Assembly: GCF_016632335.1 (NCBI RefSeq)
Contig: NZ_JAEPBG010000003.1
Coordinates: 186,001 to 250,000 of the forward strand
Length of the DNA: 64,000 bases
From: Noviherbaspirillum pedocola
GTDB taxonomy: Bacteria > Pseudomonadota > Gammaproteobacteria > Burkholderiales > Burkholderiaceae_D
Direction: 5' to 3'
Part shown: one piece after another, positions 38,288-45,823 of the stretch
Numbering within the stretch: the stretch's first letter is position 1
Layout of the letters: the number at the start of each line of letters is the position of its first letter
Made by a program: the position numbers and the translations under genes
The notes under the pieces: generated by a model
What the model was told of the DNA's origin: nothing
The model's database searches: none
What the model saw: the letters and a program-made list of their open reading frames with translations, nothing else

Positions 38288-39601
38288 TTATTCGCCCTGC
38301 AGCGGCAGGGTCGGCGCCGCCGGCGCCAGCGGCCTGGCGGCTACGGCCAGGGTATTGGCCGTGACGGTATCCGCAGCCTTTGCCATCGCGGCGCCCGCAG
38401 CATCGACGGTTGAGCTGTCCGTGGCCGGCGCCGCATCGGCCAGGTTTGCCGGCACCGGCGGCGCATCATTCCATACCACCCGGTCATCCACCGCATACAG
38501 CTTGCACGGCGTGCCGCTGCTCGCGCGGCAGGCCGCCAGCGCGCGCCACTCCGGGTTTTCGCCTTCCTCGGCCCAGCTCCAGGCGCCGTTCGGCGCCACC
38601 GCGAAGGCACGCGGCGTTTCCTTGTCGAGAAAGGCGCGATAGGCGCTGCGTCCGCCGTCGTGCAGATACGGAATCGCTTCCACGTCGTTTAGCGCCGCGA
38701 AGTGCGAGGCCGGCAGCGGCACATCGTCGGCGATCGCCACGGTGACTTCCGTCGGCATGCCGATGCGCTCGAGAAACTTGCGGGTTTCCGGCCACCAGAC
38801 CGCAAAGCCATCCTGGCTGCCGGCCAGGCCGTGGGCATCGCGCTTGAACGGGCCATAGGCGACGAGCTCGGCGTGGCCGCCGGCGCGCACATAGTCGTCG
38901 CGCAGCTGCGCAGCCAGCGCCGGTCCGAAATAGCTGTCGTTCTGACCGTAGAACCACAGGCTCGGCAGCCCACTGTGTGCGCCATACGTCGTGAAAGCCG
39001 CTTCCAGGCCGGACTGCCACGGGCAGCTGTCGTCGTCGGAACGCAGACCGCCGGCGAAATTGATCAGTCCGCGCACGCCGGGCAGATCGGCCGCGCCGGC
39101 GGCCATGGTCGCCAGGCCGCCGTAGGACTGGCCGGCGACGATGATGTGGTTCGCATCGACCCACGGCTGGGTGCGCGCCCAGTCGAGTGCGGCGCGGATG
39201 TCATTGGCCTGCAAATAACCATTGGCTGTCATGTTGCAGCCGTAGTCGGTGTATTCGCCGCCGGAATGGGCAAAGCCGGTGCGCATCGGAATCATCACCG
39301 CATAGCCGCGACGCACGAATTCCCGACTCAGATAAACGAAGCGGTCGCGGCCCTGCGCGCGCGGATCGCCCGGCTGCTTGCCATGGTTCATGATCAGCAG
39401 CGGAAACGGCCCCGGACCGCTCGGACGGAAAATGGTAGTTTCGAGCTGCAGGCCGCCGTCGCCGGTCGAGGAGGGCATCATGATGACCTCCTCGTTGAGC
39501 CTGGCATCCAGCGGGGCATCCGGCAGCGGCTGCGCATGGGAATGGGCAGCCGCGCCGAAGGACAGCGCAATCAGGATGGATGCGGTAAGGCGGGCGAGCA
39601 T
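38288..39601 (-). CDS. Secreted alpha/beta hydrolase (dienelactone hydrolase-like)
   Basis: A 437-residue exported alpha/beta hydrolase. Signal peptide about residues 1-24 (MLARLTASILIALSFGAAAH). The nucleophile elbow is IIVAGQSYGGLA (GxSxG), followed by SLWFYGQNDSYFGP as acid region and RDAHGLAGSQDGF with the likely catalytic His. The oxyanion region is PFPLLIMNHGKQPG. The last 60 residues are Ala/Thr-rich and disordered. GGAG precedes ATG 39601. Substrate is unknown. Confidence 0.85.
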   Translation of the reverse strand: MLARLTASILIALSFGAAAHSHAQPLPDAPLDARLNEEVIMMPSSTGDGGLQLETTIFRPSGPGPFPLLIMNHGKQPGDPRAQGRDRFVYLSREFVRRGYAVMIPMRTGFAHSGGEYTDYGCNMTANGYLQANDIRAALDWARTQPWVDANHIIVAGQSYGGLATMAAGAADLPGVRGLINFAGGLRSDDDSCPWQSGLEAAFTTYGAHSGLPSLWFYGQNDSYFGPALAAQLRDDYVRAGGHAELVAYGPFKRDAHGLAGSQDGFAVWWPETRKFLERIGMPTEVTVAIADDVPLPASHFAALNDVEAIPYLHDGGRSAYRAFLDKETPRAFAVAPNGAWSWAEEGENPEWRALAACRASSGTPCKLYAVDDRVVWNDAPPVPANLADAAPATDSSTVDAAGAAMAKAADTVTANTLAVAARPLAPAAPTLPLQGE

Positions 39602-39729
39602 GCGGCACTCCGGAAATTTGAGCGATGGCAACGAGCCATTCTAAAAATCAAGTTTCCACGATTCAATACCGCATTGACAATTCCTGAAAAAATTTTTCTT
39701 CAGTGAAATTTTGCCAACTGCTTTTTTGA

Positions 39730-40008
39730 TCAGCGACCGGCGACCAGCATGCTGTTCAAGGCCTTGCCTTGACGACAAAGCACTCTTGGTGCTTCTTCAC
39801 GTGAACGGCATGCCGCTTCGTTGTCGACCTGGCGGACGACTTGCACCTTGTCATGCTGGATCACGGTGTACCAGCCGAAGGCGTCATAGGCGGCCTGTTG
39901 CCTGATCCATCCCATCTGGGAGGCAAGCATGCCGAACAGGACAAGGGCGGCAACGATGCTGAATAGATATCGCGCGGTGCGCTCGAAGCGGACAAAGAAG
40001 ACAGACAT
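39730..40008 (-). CDS. Small single-TM hypothetical protein under a leader hairpin
   Basis: A 92-residue protein with a basic N-terminus (SVFFVRFERTAR), one membrane segment (YLFSIVAALVLFGMLASQMG) and a soluble tail with two Cys (EAACRSREEAPRVLCRQGK) that could form a disulfide if periplasmic. Family not recognised. The start is well supported by AGGA six bases before ATG 40008. That ribosome site and the start codon lie inside one arm of a 13-bp inverted repeat (see the hairpin entry), which suggests controlled translation. Confidence 0.72.
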   Translation of the reverse strand: MSVFFVRFERTARYLFSIVAALVLFGMLASQMGWIRQQAAYDAFGWYTVIQHDKVQVVRQVDNEAACRSREEAPRVLCRQGKALNSMLVAGR

Positions 40009-40062
40009 GATATTTCCTGGATGCAATGCAATATCATGCCATGGCTGCAAGGAAATATCATG
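40006..40062 (-). promoter_or_regulatory. 5' UTR hairpin burying ribosome site and start codon
   Basis: On the minus strand the leader contains catgatatttcct (40062 to 40050) and, 31 bases later, its exact complement aggaaatatcatg (40018 to 40006), whose final ATG is the start codon and whose AGGA is the ribosome site. A 13-bp perfect, A/U-rich helix results. The octamer atatcatg occurs also at 40031-40038 in the loop, so a DNA operator made of three sites is an alternative reading. Confidence 0.6.
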
Positions 40063-40233
40063 CCCAAAGGAAAATGAAGTGTTGCACATATGCGATAAAC
40101 GCACTTCATTTGCCAGGTAGGGACAGGCGACGGAGGAGGGATCTCGGCGCGTCTCACATCACGCTGGGCGGCCGGCATGGCTCGCCGGTTCCGGCGCCGG
40201 GCGGACAGCGGCGTCGCGTTCGCTGACAGTCGA

Positions 40234-41400
40234 TCAGGCGCTCAATTCCTGCATCACCGAAATCAGGTTCGACTTGCCCTCGAAACCGATGCCCGGCAAT
40301 TCCGGCATCACGATGCGGCTGTCCTTGACTTCCACGCCGTCCGGGAAGCCGCCGAAGGGCTGGAACAGGTCCGGATACGATTCATTGCCGCCCAGGCCCA
40401 GGCCAGCGGCAATGTTCAGCGACATCTGGTGACCGCCGTGCGGAATGCAGCGCGATGGTGACCAGCCGTGCTCGCGCAGCATGTCCAGCGTGCGCAGGTA
40501 TTCGACCAGGCCATAGGACAGTGCGCAATCGAACTGCAGCCAATCGCGGTCGGCGCGCATGCCGCCGTAGCGGATCAGGTTGCGGGCATCCTGCATCGAG
40601 AACAGGTTTTCGCCGGTGGCCATCGGATTGCGGTAATAGCTGCGCAGCACCGCCTGCAACTCATAGTCGAGCGGATCGCCGGCTTCCTCGTACCAGAACA
40701 GGTTGTACTGGTCGAGCGCCTTGGCGTAGGCGACGGCGGTGTCCATGTCGAAGCGGCCGTTGGCATCCACGCACAGCCGCTGGCCGTCGCCGAGGATGGA
40801 CAGCACCGATTCGATGCGGCGCTGGTCTTCGGCCAGGCTGGCGCCGCCGATCTTCATCTTCACCACGCTGTAGCCGCGCTCGAGGTAGCTGCGCATCTCG
40901 TTCTGCAGCATGGTGTCGTCCTTGCCGGGATAGTAGTAGCCGCCGGCCGCGTACACGAACACTTCGCGGTTCGGCTTGCCGTCGCCGTATTCATCGGCCA
41001 GATGCTGGTACAGCGGCTTGTTCGCGATCTTCGCCACCGCATCCCACACCGCCATGTCGATGGTGCCCATCGCCACCGAGCGCTCGCCGTGGCCGCCCGG
41101 CTTTTCATTCCTGAACATGCAATCCCAGATCTTGTGCGGATCGAGGTTGCTGCCATCGGCGTTCACCAGGCTTTCCGGATCGGCTTCCAGCACGCGCGGA
41201 ATGAAGCGTTCGCGCATCAGATTGCCCTGGCCGTAACGGCCATTGGAGTTGAAGCCGTAGCCGACCACCGGCTTGCCGTCGCGGATCACATCGGTGATGA
41301 CGGCCACCAGCGACAGCGTCATCTTGGAAAAATCGATGTAGGCATTGCGGATCGGCGAGCTGATCGGGCAGGTCTTTTCGCGGATTTCTACGATTCTCAT
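40234..41400 (-). CDS. tarD: D(-)-tartrate dehydratase
   Basis: A 388-residue mandelate racemase-branch enolase-superfamily enzyme. Sequence agrees closely with what I recall of the characterised Bradyrhizobium D-tartrate dehydratase: PISSPIRNAYIDFSKM, VVGYGFNSNGRYGQGNL, VFVYAAGGYYYPGKDD, the KMKIGG catalytic lysine region, Mg ligands in VDANGRFDM, YEEAGDPLDY and ATGENLFS, and CIPHGGHQMSLNIAAGLGLGG with the catalytic His. It turns D-tartrate into oxaloacetate. ATG 41400 matches the family start. A divergent LysR gene probably controls it. Confidence 0.92.
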   Translation of the reverse strand: MRIVEIREKTCPISSPIRNAYIDFSKMTLSLVAVITDVIRDGKPVVGYGFNSNGRYGQGNLMRERFIPRVLEADPESLVNADGSNLDPHKIWDCMFRNEKPGGHGERSVAMGTIDMAVWDAVAKIANKPLYQHLADEYGDGKPNREVFVYAAGGYYYPGKDDTMLQNEMRSYLERGYSVVKMKIGGASLAEDQRRIESVLSILGDGQRLCVDANGRFDMDTAVAYAKALDQYNLFWYEEAGDPLDYELQAVLRSYYRNPMATGENLFSMQDARNLIRYGGMRADRDWLQFDCALSYGLVEYLRTLDMLREHGWSPSRCIPHGGHQMSLNIAAGLGLGGNESYPDLFQPFGGFPDGVEVKDSRIVMPELPGIGFEGKSNLISVMQELSA

Positions 41401-41464
41401 GGCGGTATATCCATTGCGGGTTGAACAGTGTGGCAAAGCATAGCCGCCTCGGGCGCTCCTATAA

Positions 41465-41493
41465 TTCACCCAGGTTCACTCCATACTTCACCC
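41465..41493 (+). promoter_or_regulatory. Three phased TTCACYC repeats between tarD and lysR
   Basis: ttcaccc (41465-41471), ttcactc (41475-41481) and ttcaccc (41487-41493) recur at 10 and 12 bp steps, about one helical turn, directly before the lysR ATG in the 93-bp divergent gap. They may be the recognition sites of the LysR protein or another regulator. Confidence 0.45.
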
Positions 41494-42399
41494 ATGGTTA
41501 AGAATGACATCAGTTCAGACATGGCCTTCTTCGTGCTGCTGGCCAAGCGCGGCAGCCTGTCTGCGGTTGCGCGCGAGCTCGACATCACGCCGCCGGCGGT
41601 GACGAAGCGGCTGTCGCAGCTGGAAGCCCGGCTTGGCGTGCGCCTGGTCAATCGCACCACGCGTACCCTGAGCCTGACCGGCGAAGGTCAGGTGTATCTG
41701 GCGCATGCGACGCGCATCCTTGACGACATCCGCGTGATGGAAGACGAGGTCTCGAGCAGCCGCGCCGCGCCGCGCGGGCTGTTGCGGGTGAATGCCACGC
41801 TTGGTTTCGGCCGTACCACGATTGCGCCGCTGATCTCGCGCTTTTCAAAGCGCTATCCCGAAGTCGAGGTGCAATTGCAACTGACTGACCGGCCGATCGA
41901 CCTGGTGGAAGAAGCCTTCGATCTCGGCATTCGTTTCGGCGCCTTGCCCGACACCCGGCTCACCGCGCGCCGCATCCTGTCGAACCGGCGTTTCCTGTGC
42001 GCTTCGCCGGCCTACCTCAAGCGCGCCGGCATGCCGCAGACGCCGGAAGACCTGGCGCAGCACAGCTGCATCGTGCACCGTCAGAACGACGATGCCTGGG
42101 GCATCTGGCGGCTGATGAAGGGCAGGCGTGAGATTAATGTCAAGGTGAGCGGGACGCTGTCGAGCAACGATGGCGACGTGGTGCTGGGCTGGGCGCTCGA
42201 TGGCCACGGCATCCTGCTGCGCTCGGAATGGGATGCGGCCAAGTACCTGGCCTCGGGACGGCTGCAGGTGGTGCTGCCGGACTATGCGCCGCCGCCGGCG
42301 GATCTGTTTGCGTTTTATCCGAGCCGGCAGCATATGCCGGCGCGCAGCAGGGTGTTTCTGGATTTTCTGGTGGGGCAGTTCACCAAATCGGGAGATTGA
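41494..42399 (+). CDS. LysR-family regulator divergent from tarD
   Basis: A 301-residue LTTR. HTH: MAFFVLLAKRGSLSAVAREL then DITPPAVTKRLSQLEARLGV, RLVNRTTRTLSLTGEG. Effector domain from about residue 90 (GLLRVNATLGFGRTTIAPLI). Residues HSCIVHRQNDDAWGIWRL resemble the CrgA/DmlR group. ATG 41494 is chosen because the HTH begins just after it. Divergent position next to tarD suggests tartrate-responsive control. Confidence 0.9.
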   Translation: MVKNDISSDMAFFVLLAKRGSLSAVARELDITPPAVTKRLSQLEARLGVRLVNRTTRTLSLTGEGQVYLAHATRILDDIRVMEDEVSSSRAAPRGLLRVNATLGFGRTTIAPLISRFSKRYPEVEVQLQLTDRPIDLVEEAFDLGIRFGALPDTRLTARRILSNRRFLCASPAYLKRAGMPQTPEDLAQHSCIVHRQNDDAWGIWRLMKGRREINVKVSGTLSSNDGDVVLGWALDGHGILLRSEWDAAKYLASGRLQVVLPDYAPPPADLFAFYPSRQHMPARSRVFLDFLVGQFTKSGD

Positions 42400-42554
42400 T
42401 TCCCGCGGCCTTGCGGGAGCCCTGATGCGCTCGCGCAGAAACCGATGAGGTCGACAAAGTTCGGCAGCCGCCGATCTCGGCACTTTCGTTTGCCGTGCCC
42501 GGGAAGGACAGGTGCTTGCGTCGCACGCGCGACCCATGCCACTGGCCTGCAGAC

Positions 42555-42582
42555 AAAATGTAAGGTATGTTTTGCATATTTT
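42555..42582 (+). promoter_or_regulatory. AT-rich candidate operator/promoter of the HTH-AbiEii pair
   Basis: An AT-rich island (aaaatgtaaggtatg onward) holding the inverted repeat tatg-ttttg-cata (42566-42578), 17 bp before the HTH gene's ATG. Toxin-antitoxin operons are usually repressed by their own HTH antitoxin, and this is the natural place to look. Confidence 0.4.
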
Positions 42583-42598
42583 CTGCTGTGGGGGAACC

Positions 42599-43078
42599 AT
42601 GCAACTTCTCGAAATCGGCCGCCAGGTTGAAAAGCGCCGCACCGAATTGCAGCTCACGCAGGCACAGCTCGCCAGGATGGCAGGCTTGTCGCGCTTGACG
42701 ATCAACCAGCTGGAATCGGGCCGCATCAAGGATCTCGGCGTTGCGAAGCTGATGACGCTGCTGGCCCTGCTCGGTCTGGAATTGAACTTGCAGCCGCATG
42801 CCAGTCAGCGCGGCTTGTTCAAGGCCACTGTGGCAGCCAATGTCAGCTACGAAGGCCAACTGACGCAGGAAAGGCTGGCCGAAGCGCTGGCGTCGGGCGC
42901 GATTCCGCGAGGATATGAACCGCATGTGTCAGCCATTCTGGATGAGGCACCATTGCCTTTGGTGGTCAAGGCGGTGGAGGAAGCCGCTACCCAGACCGGC
43001 GTTGCGCCGAAGCGCATCTGGAAACACCTGTCGCACTGGTCGCGCACCTTGCACCTGTACCGTACGGTGTGGCAGTGA
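42599..43078 (+). CDS. XRE-family HTH protein, probable antitoxin
   Basis: A 159-residue protein. Residues 1-60 form an XRE HTH (IGRQVEKRRTELQLTQAQLA, RMAGLSRLTINQLESGR, MTLLALLGLELNL). The second half (from SYEGQLTQERLAEALASG) is a helical domain not recognised, ending WKHLSHWSRTLHLYRTVW. It directly precedes and overlaps an AbiEii-type nucleotidyltransferase gene, so it is probably the antitoxin and autorepressor. This differs from the winged-helix AbiEi antitoxin usual for that toxin class. Confidence 0.8.
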   Translation: MQLLEIGRQVEKRRTELQLTQAQLARMAGLSRLTINQLESGRIKDLGVAKLMTLLALLGLELNLQPHASQRGLFKATVAANVSYEGQLTQERLAEALASGAIPRGYEPHVSAILDEAPLPLVVKAVEEAATQTGVAPKRIWKHLSHWSRTLHLYRTVWQ

Positions 43079-43749
43079 GCGCGCCGTCCAGCCTGCCCGA
43101 CGGCCCGTGGCAAATTCTGCTGCGGCACGCGCTGACCCTGATCGATGAAATCGACCGGCATGGCAGGTCCAACCCATACTGGACTTTTGGCGGCGGCACG
43201 GTGCTGATGTTGCGGTATCAGCACCGCTTGTCCAACGACATCGATTTGTTCGTTCCCGATCCGCAGTACCTCGGGTACGTGAGCCCCCGCCTGTCCGATG
43301 TCGCGGCCAGCATCTGTGCTGATTACGAGGAAGGCGCGCAGTTCATCAAGCTCAGTTTGCCGGAAGGGGAAATCGACTTCGTCGCATCGCCGAACTTGAT
43401 GCCCTCGGCTGTCGAGGAATGGGTGTTGTTCGACAGGCCCGTGCGAGTCGAGACCTCGACGGAGATCGTCGCCAAAAAGATGTGGCACCGTGGTGATCGG
43501 CCCACGGCGCGTGACCTGTTCGACCTGTGCCTGGTGATCGAGCGGGAGCCCGAGGCATTGCGCGCGGCAGCGCCGTTCCTGATGCGCCATCGAGAAGTGT
43601 TCTTGCGCGAGATTGTTGCGCATGCGTCACCCCTTACTAGCCGGTTCGCCGCTATCCGTACGCTGCGCTATACCCCGAGCTATGAGCGCTGCGTCGCGCT
43701 GGCCACCGAGTTTCTTCTCTCCTTGCCGCATACCGCAATGAAGACATGA
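43069..43749 (+). CDS. AbiEii/AbiGii-type nucleotidyltransferase toxin
   Basis: A 224-226-residue protein of the AbiEii (MenT-like) nucleotidyltransferase family. Motifs: the G-S/D nucleotidyltransferase core FGGGTVLMLRYQHRLSNDID, the third Asp in GEIDFVASP, and the family block EIVAKKMWHRGDRPTARDLF. Known members act as toxins or in abortive infection by transferring nucleotides, for example to tRNA ends. Start is GTG: 43069, or 43075 overlapping the HTH stop. Coupling to the HTH gene suggests a toxin-antitoxin pair. Confidence 0.82.
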   Translation: MAVSAPSSLPDGPWQILLRHALTLIDEIDRHGRSNPYWTFGGGTVLMLRYQHRLSNDIDLFVPDPQYLGYVSPRLSDVAASICADYEEGAQFIKLSLPEGEIDFVASPNLMPSAVEEWVLFDRPVRVETSTEIVAKKMWHRGDRPTARDLFDLCLVIEREPEALRAAAPFLMRHREVFLREIVAHASPLTSRFAAIRTLRYTPSYERCVALATEFLLSLPHTAMKT

Positions 43750-43905
43750 CCGCGTGGGCGGCACGAATCATTGCGGCGTGCAGTGCTACGGATGTCATCA
43801 CGAAGATATGGAGACTTGCCGGATATATCGTCAGCATGCACGGTGACTGCTGCCACAACACAAATCCGCTTGCCCATTTACCCGCTCCATCCCTCCCGGG
43901 CAATT

Positions 43906-43947
43906 TTGACCCATATCAATTTTTCAAAAACCCCCGTTTGCTACAGT
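43906..43947 (+). promoter_or_regulatory. FNR/Anr-type box and -10, class II promoter
   Basis: TTGAC-ccat-ATCAA at 43906-43919 matches the FNR/Anr consensus TTGAT-N4-ATCAA at nine of ten positions. TACAGT at 43942-43947 stands where the -10 should be: a start near 43954 puts the box centre at -41.5, the standard class II FNR geometry. It drives the nitronate monooxygenase-hemerythrin genes, and it favours a translation start downstream of 43954. Confidence 0.7.
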
Positions 43948-43976
43948 CGGCCGTCCCCATCATTCCCAAGCCCATC

Positions 43977-45137
43977 GTGCAGCAAACTGCCTTGCCTCCC
44001 CTGATCATCAAGAACCATCAACTCTTGCCCATCGTGCAGGGCGGCATGGGCGTGGGTGTTTCCGCGCATCGCCTGGCCGGCACTGTCGCCAGCCTCGGCG
44101 CGATGGGAACGATCTCCAGCGTCGATTTGCGCCGGCATCATCCGGACCTGATGGCCGCGACCGCGAAGTCGCGCGACAAGGCCGCGATCAATGCGGCAAA
44201 CCTCGTTGCGCTGGATCGTGAAGTGCGCGCCGCATTGGACCTGGCGCAAGGACGCGGCATGGTCGCGGTGAATGTCATGCGCGCCGTCGCCGAATACGCC
44301 GCCTATGTGCGGCAATCCTGCGAAAGCGGCGCGCAAGCCATCGTGGTCGGCGCCGGACTGCCGCTGGACCTGCCGGAGCTGACCGCCGCGTTTCCCGATG
44401 TCGCGCTCATTCCCGTCCTGTCCGATGCCCGCGGCATCGCGCTGGTGCTGAAGAAATGGATGCGCCGCAACCGGCTGCCGGATGCCATCGTGATCGAGAA
44501 TCCGCGCTTTGCCGCCGGCCATCTCGGCGCGCCGCGCATCGAGGAAATCAATGCGCCGCAGTATGCCTTCCCGCGCGTGATCGAAGGCGCATTGCAGGTG
44601 CTGCGCGAACTCGGCATCGAGCGCGAACGCATCCCGCTGATTGCCGCTGGCGGCATCCATGGCCATGAACAGGTACGGGGCTTGCTGAATCTCGGCGCAT
44701 CCGCCGTGCAGCTCGGCACGCCCTTCGCGGTGACCGAGGAAGGCGATGCCCATCCCGAATTCAAGCGCGTGCTGGCCGAAGCGCGGCCCGAGGACATCGT
44801 TACCTTCATGAGCACGGCCGGCCTGCCGGCGCGGGCGGTGAAGACACCCTGGCTGGAATCCTATCTGCTGAAGGAAGAGAAGCTGTGCACCAAGGCGCAC
44901 AAGCGCGATTGCATCGTGTCTTTTGATTGCCTGCATCAATGCGGCTTGCGTGATGGCGACGCGAAGGCCGGCCAGTTCTGCATCGATCTGCGCCTGGGCT
45001 ATGCGCTCAAGGGTGATGTGCAGCGCGGCCTGTTCTTCCGTGGCTCCGAACCGCTGCCCTTTGGCCGCGCCATACGCCCGGTGCGCGAACTGCTGCAATA
45101 CCTGTTGACCGGGTTCGCCGGCGTGCAGGCAGCGTGA
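43977..45137 (+). CDS. Nitronate monooxygenase family flavoprotein
   Basis: FMN-dependent NMO/2-nitropropane dioxygenase family protein, about 386 residues. Family start LPPLIIKNHQLLPIVQGGMG, then SAHRLAGTVASLGAMGTISS, the phosphate-binding IPLIAAGGIHGHEQ and GASAVQLGTPFAVTEE, and a Cys-containing C-terminal region (RDCIVSFDCLHQCGLRDGD). The frame is open from ATG 43746, but the first 77 residues have no family character and the FNR promoter lies inside them. GTG 43977 is therefore chosen; a nearby TTG is possible. True substrate unknown. Confidence 0.85.
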   Translation: MQQTALPPLIIKNHQLLPIVQGGMGVGVSAHRLAGTVASLGAMGTISSVDLRRHHPDLMAATAKSRDKAAINAANLVALDREVRAALDLAQGRGMVAVNVMRAVAEYAAYVRQSCESGAQAIVVGAGLPLDLPELTAAFPDVALIPVLSDARGIALVLKKWMRRNRLPDAIVIENPRFAAGHLGAPRIEEINAPQYAFPRVIEGALQVLRELGIERERIPLIAAGGIHGHEQVRGLLNLGASAVQLGTPFAVTEEGDAHPEFKRVLAEARPEDIVTFMSTAGLPARAVKTPWLESYLLKEEKLCTKAHKRDCIVSFDCLHQCGLRDGDAKAGQFCIDLRLGYALKGDVQRGLFFRGSEPLPFGRAIRPVRELLQYLLTGFAGVQAA

Positions 45138-45180
45138 AGACGCGTTGCCGACAAGTGTGACCGTACTGGAGAAACACATC

Positions 45181-45789
45181 ATGTTGACGACCAAGGCCAA
45201 GCCATCCGCCACATCCACGCTGCGCATGCTGCATGAAGAGCATGAACGCCTGGCCGCAATTCTGCAGGGATTGCGGCATCTGCTGCGCGCGGCGCAGTCC
45301 GGCGCGCATCCGGATGCGAAGGTGTTTCGCGCGATGCTGCTTTATATCGCCGATTATCCGGAGCGGCTGCATCATCCGAAGGAAGACCAATGGCTGTTCG
45401 CTCCACTGGCGCGCCATACCGGCGATTATGACGAGGTGATCAACGAACTCGAAACGCAGCATGCCGAAGGTGAAGCCATGGTGCGCGAGCTGGAGCACAT
45501 GGTGATCCGCTATGAATTCGGCGGCGCCGCGCTGCTGCTGCCGTTGCGCGACATGGTCGAACGCTATGCCGATTTTTATTTCCGTCACATGCGGTTGGAG
45601 GAAGAAACCCTGTTCCCGGTATTGACGCGTTTCCTGACCGACGAGGAATGGCGCGATGCGCACCGGGCTTTCTCGGGCAATGTCGATCCGCTGGCCGGTC
45701 AGGAGGTGAAGGGCAGCTTCGACAAACTGTTTTCCACCATTGTCAGCATTGCGCCGGCCCCGATCGGATTGGGGCCGGAACTGCAATAA
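45181..45789 (+). CDS. Hemerythrin-domain protein
   Basis: A 202-residue four-helix hemerythrin HHE protein expected to bind a di-iron centre. Ligand-type His residues appear in LRMLHEEHERL, YPERLHHPKEDQW, ETQHAEGE and YFRHMRLEEETLFPVL. Such proteins bind O2 or protect from or respond to NO and redox stress. It lies 43 bp after the nitronate monooxygenase gene, with ggagaaac as ribosome site, so it probably shares the FNR-type promoter. Confidence 0.9.
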   Translation: MLTTKAKPSATSTLRMLHEEHERLAAILQGLRHLLRAAQSGAHPDAKVFRAMLLYIADYPERLHHPKEDQWLFAPLARHTGDYDEVINELETQHAEGEAMVRELEHMVIRYEFGGAALLLPLRDMVERYADFYFRHMRLEEETLFPVLTRFLTDEEWRDAHRAFSGNVDPLAGQEVKGSFDKLFSTIVSIAPAPIGLGPELQ

Positions 45790-45823
45790 GGCGAGGCGCT
45801 CAATACACAGCACCGTGCGCGGT

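Noticed and set aside
42698-42714. ttgacgatcaa as a further FNR box
   Set aside because: The half-sites are one base apart rather than four, and the site is inside the HTH coding sequence.
43746-43976. N-terminal 77-codon extension of the nitronate monooxygenase gene
   Set aside because: No family similarity, and an FNR-type promoter lies inside it; the ATGA overlap with the toxin gene seems fortuitous.
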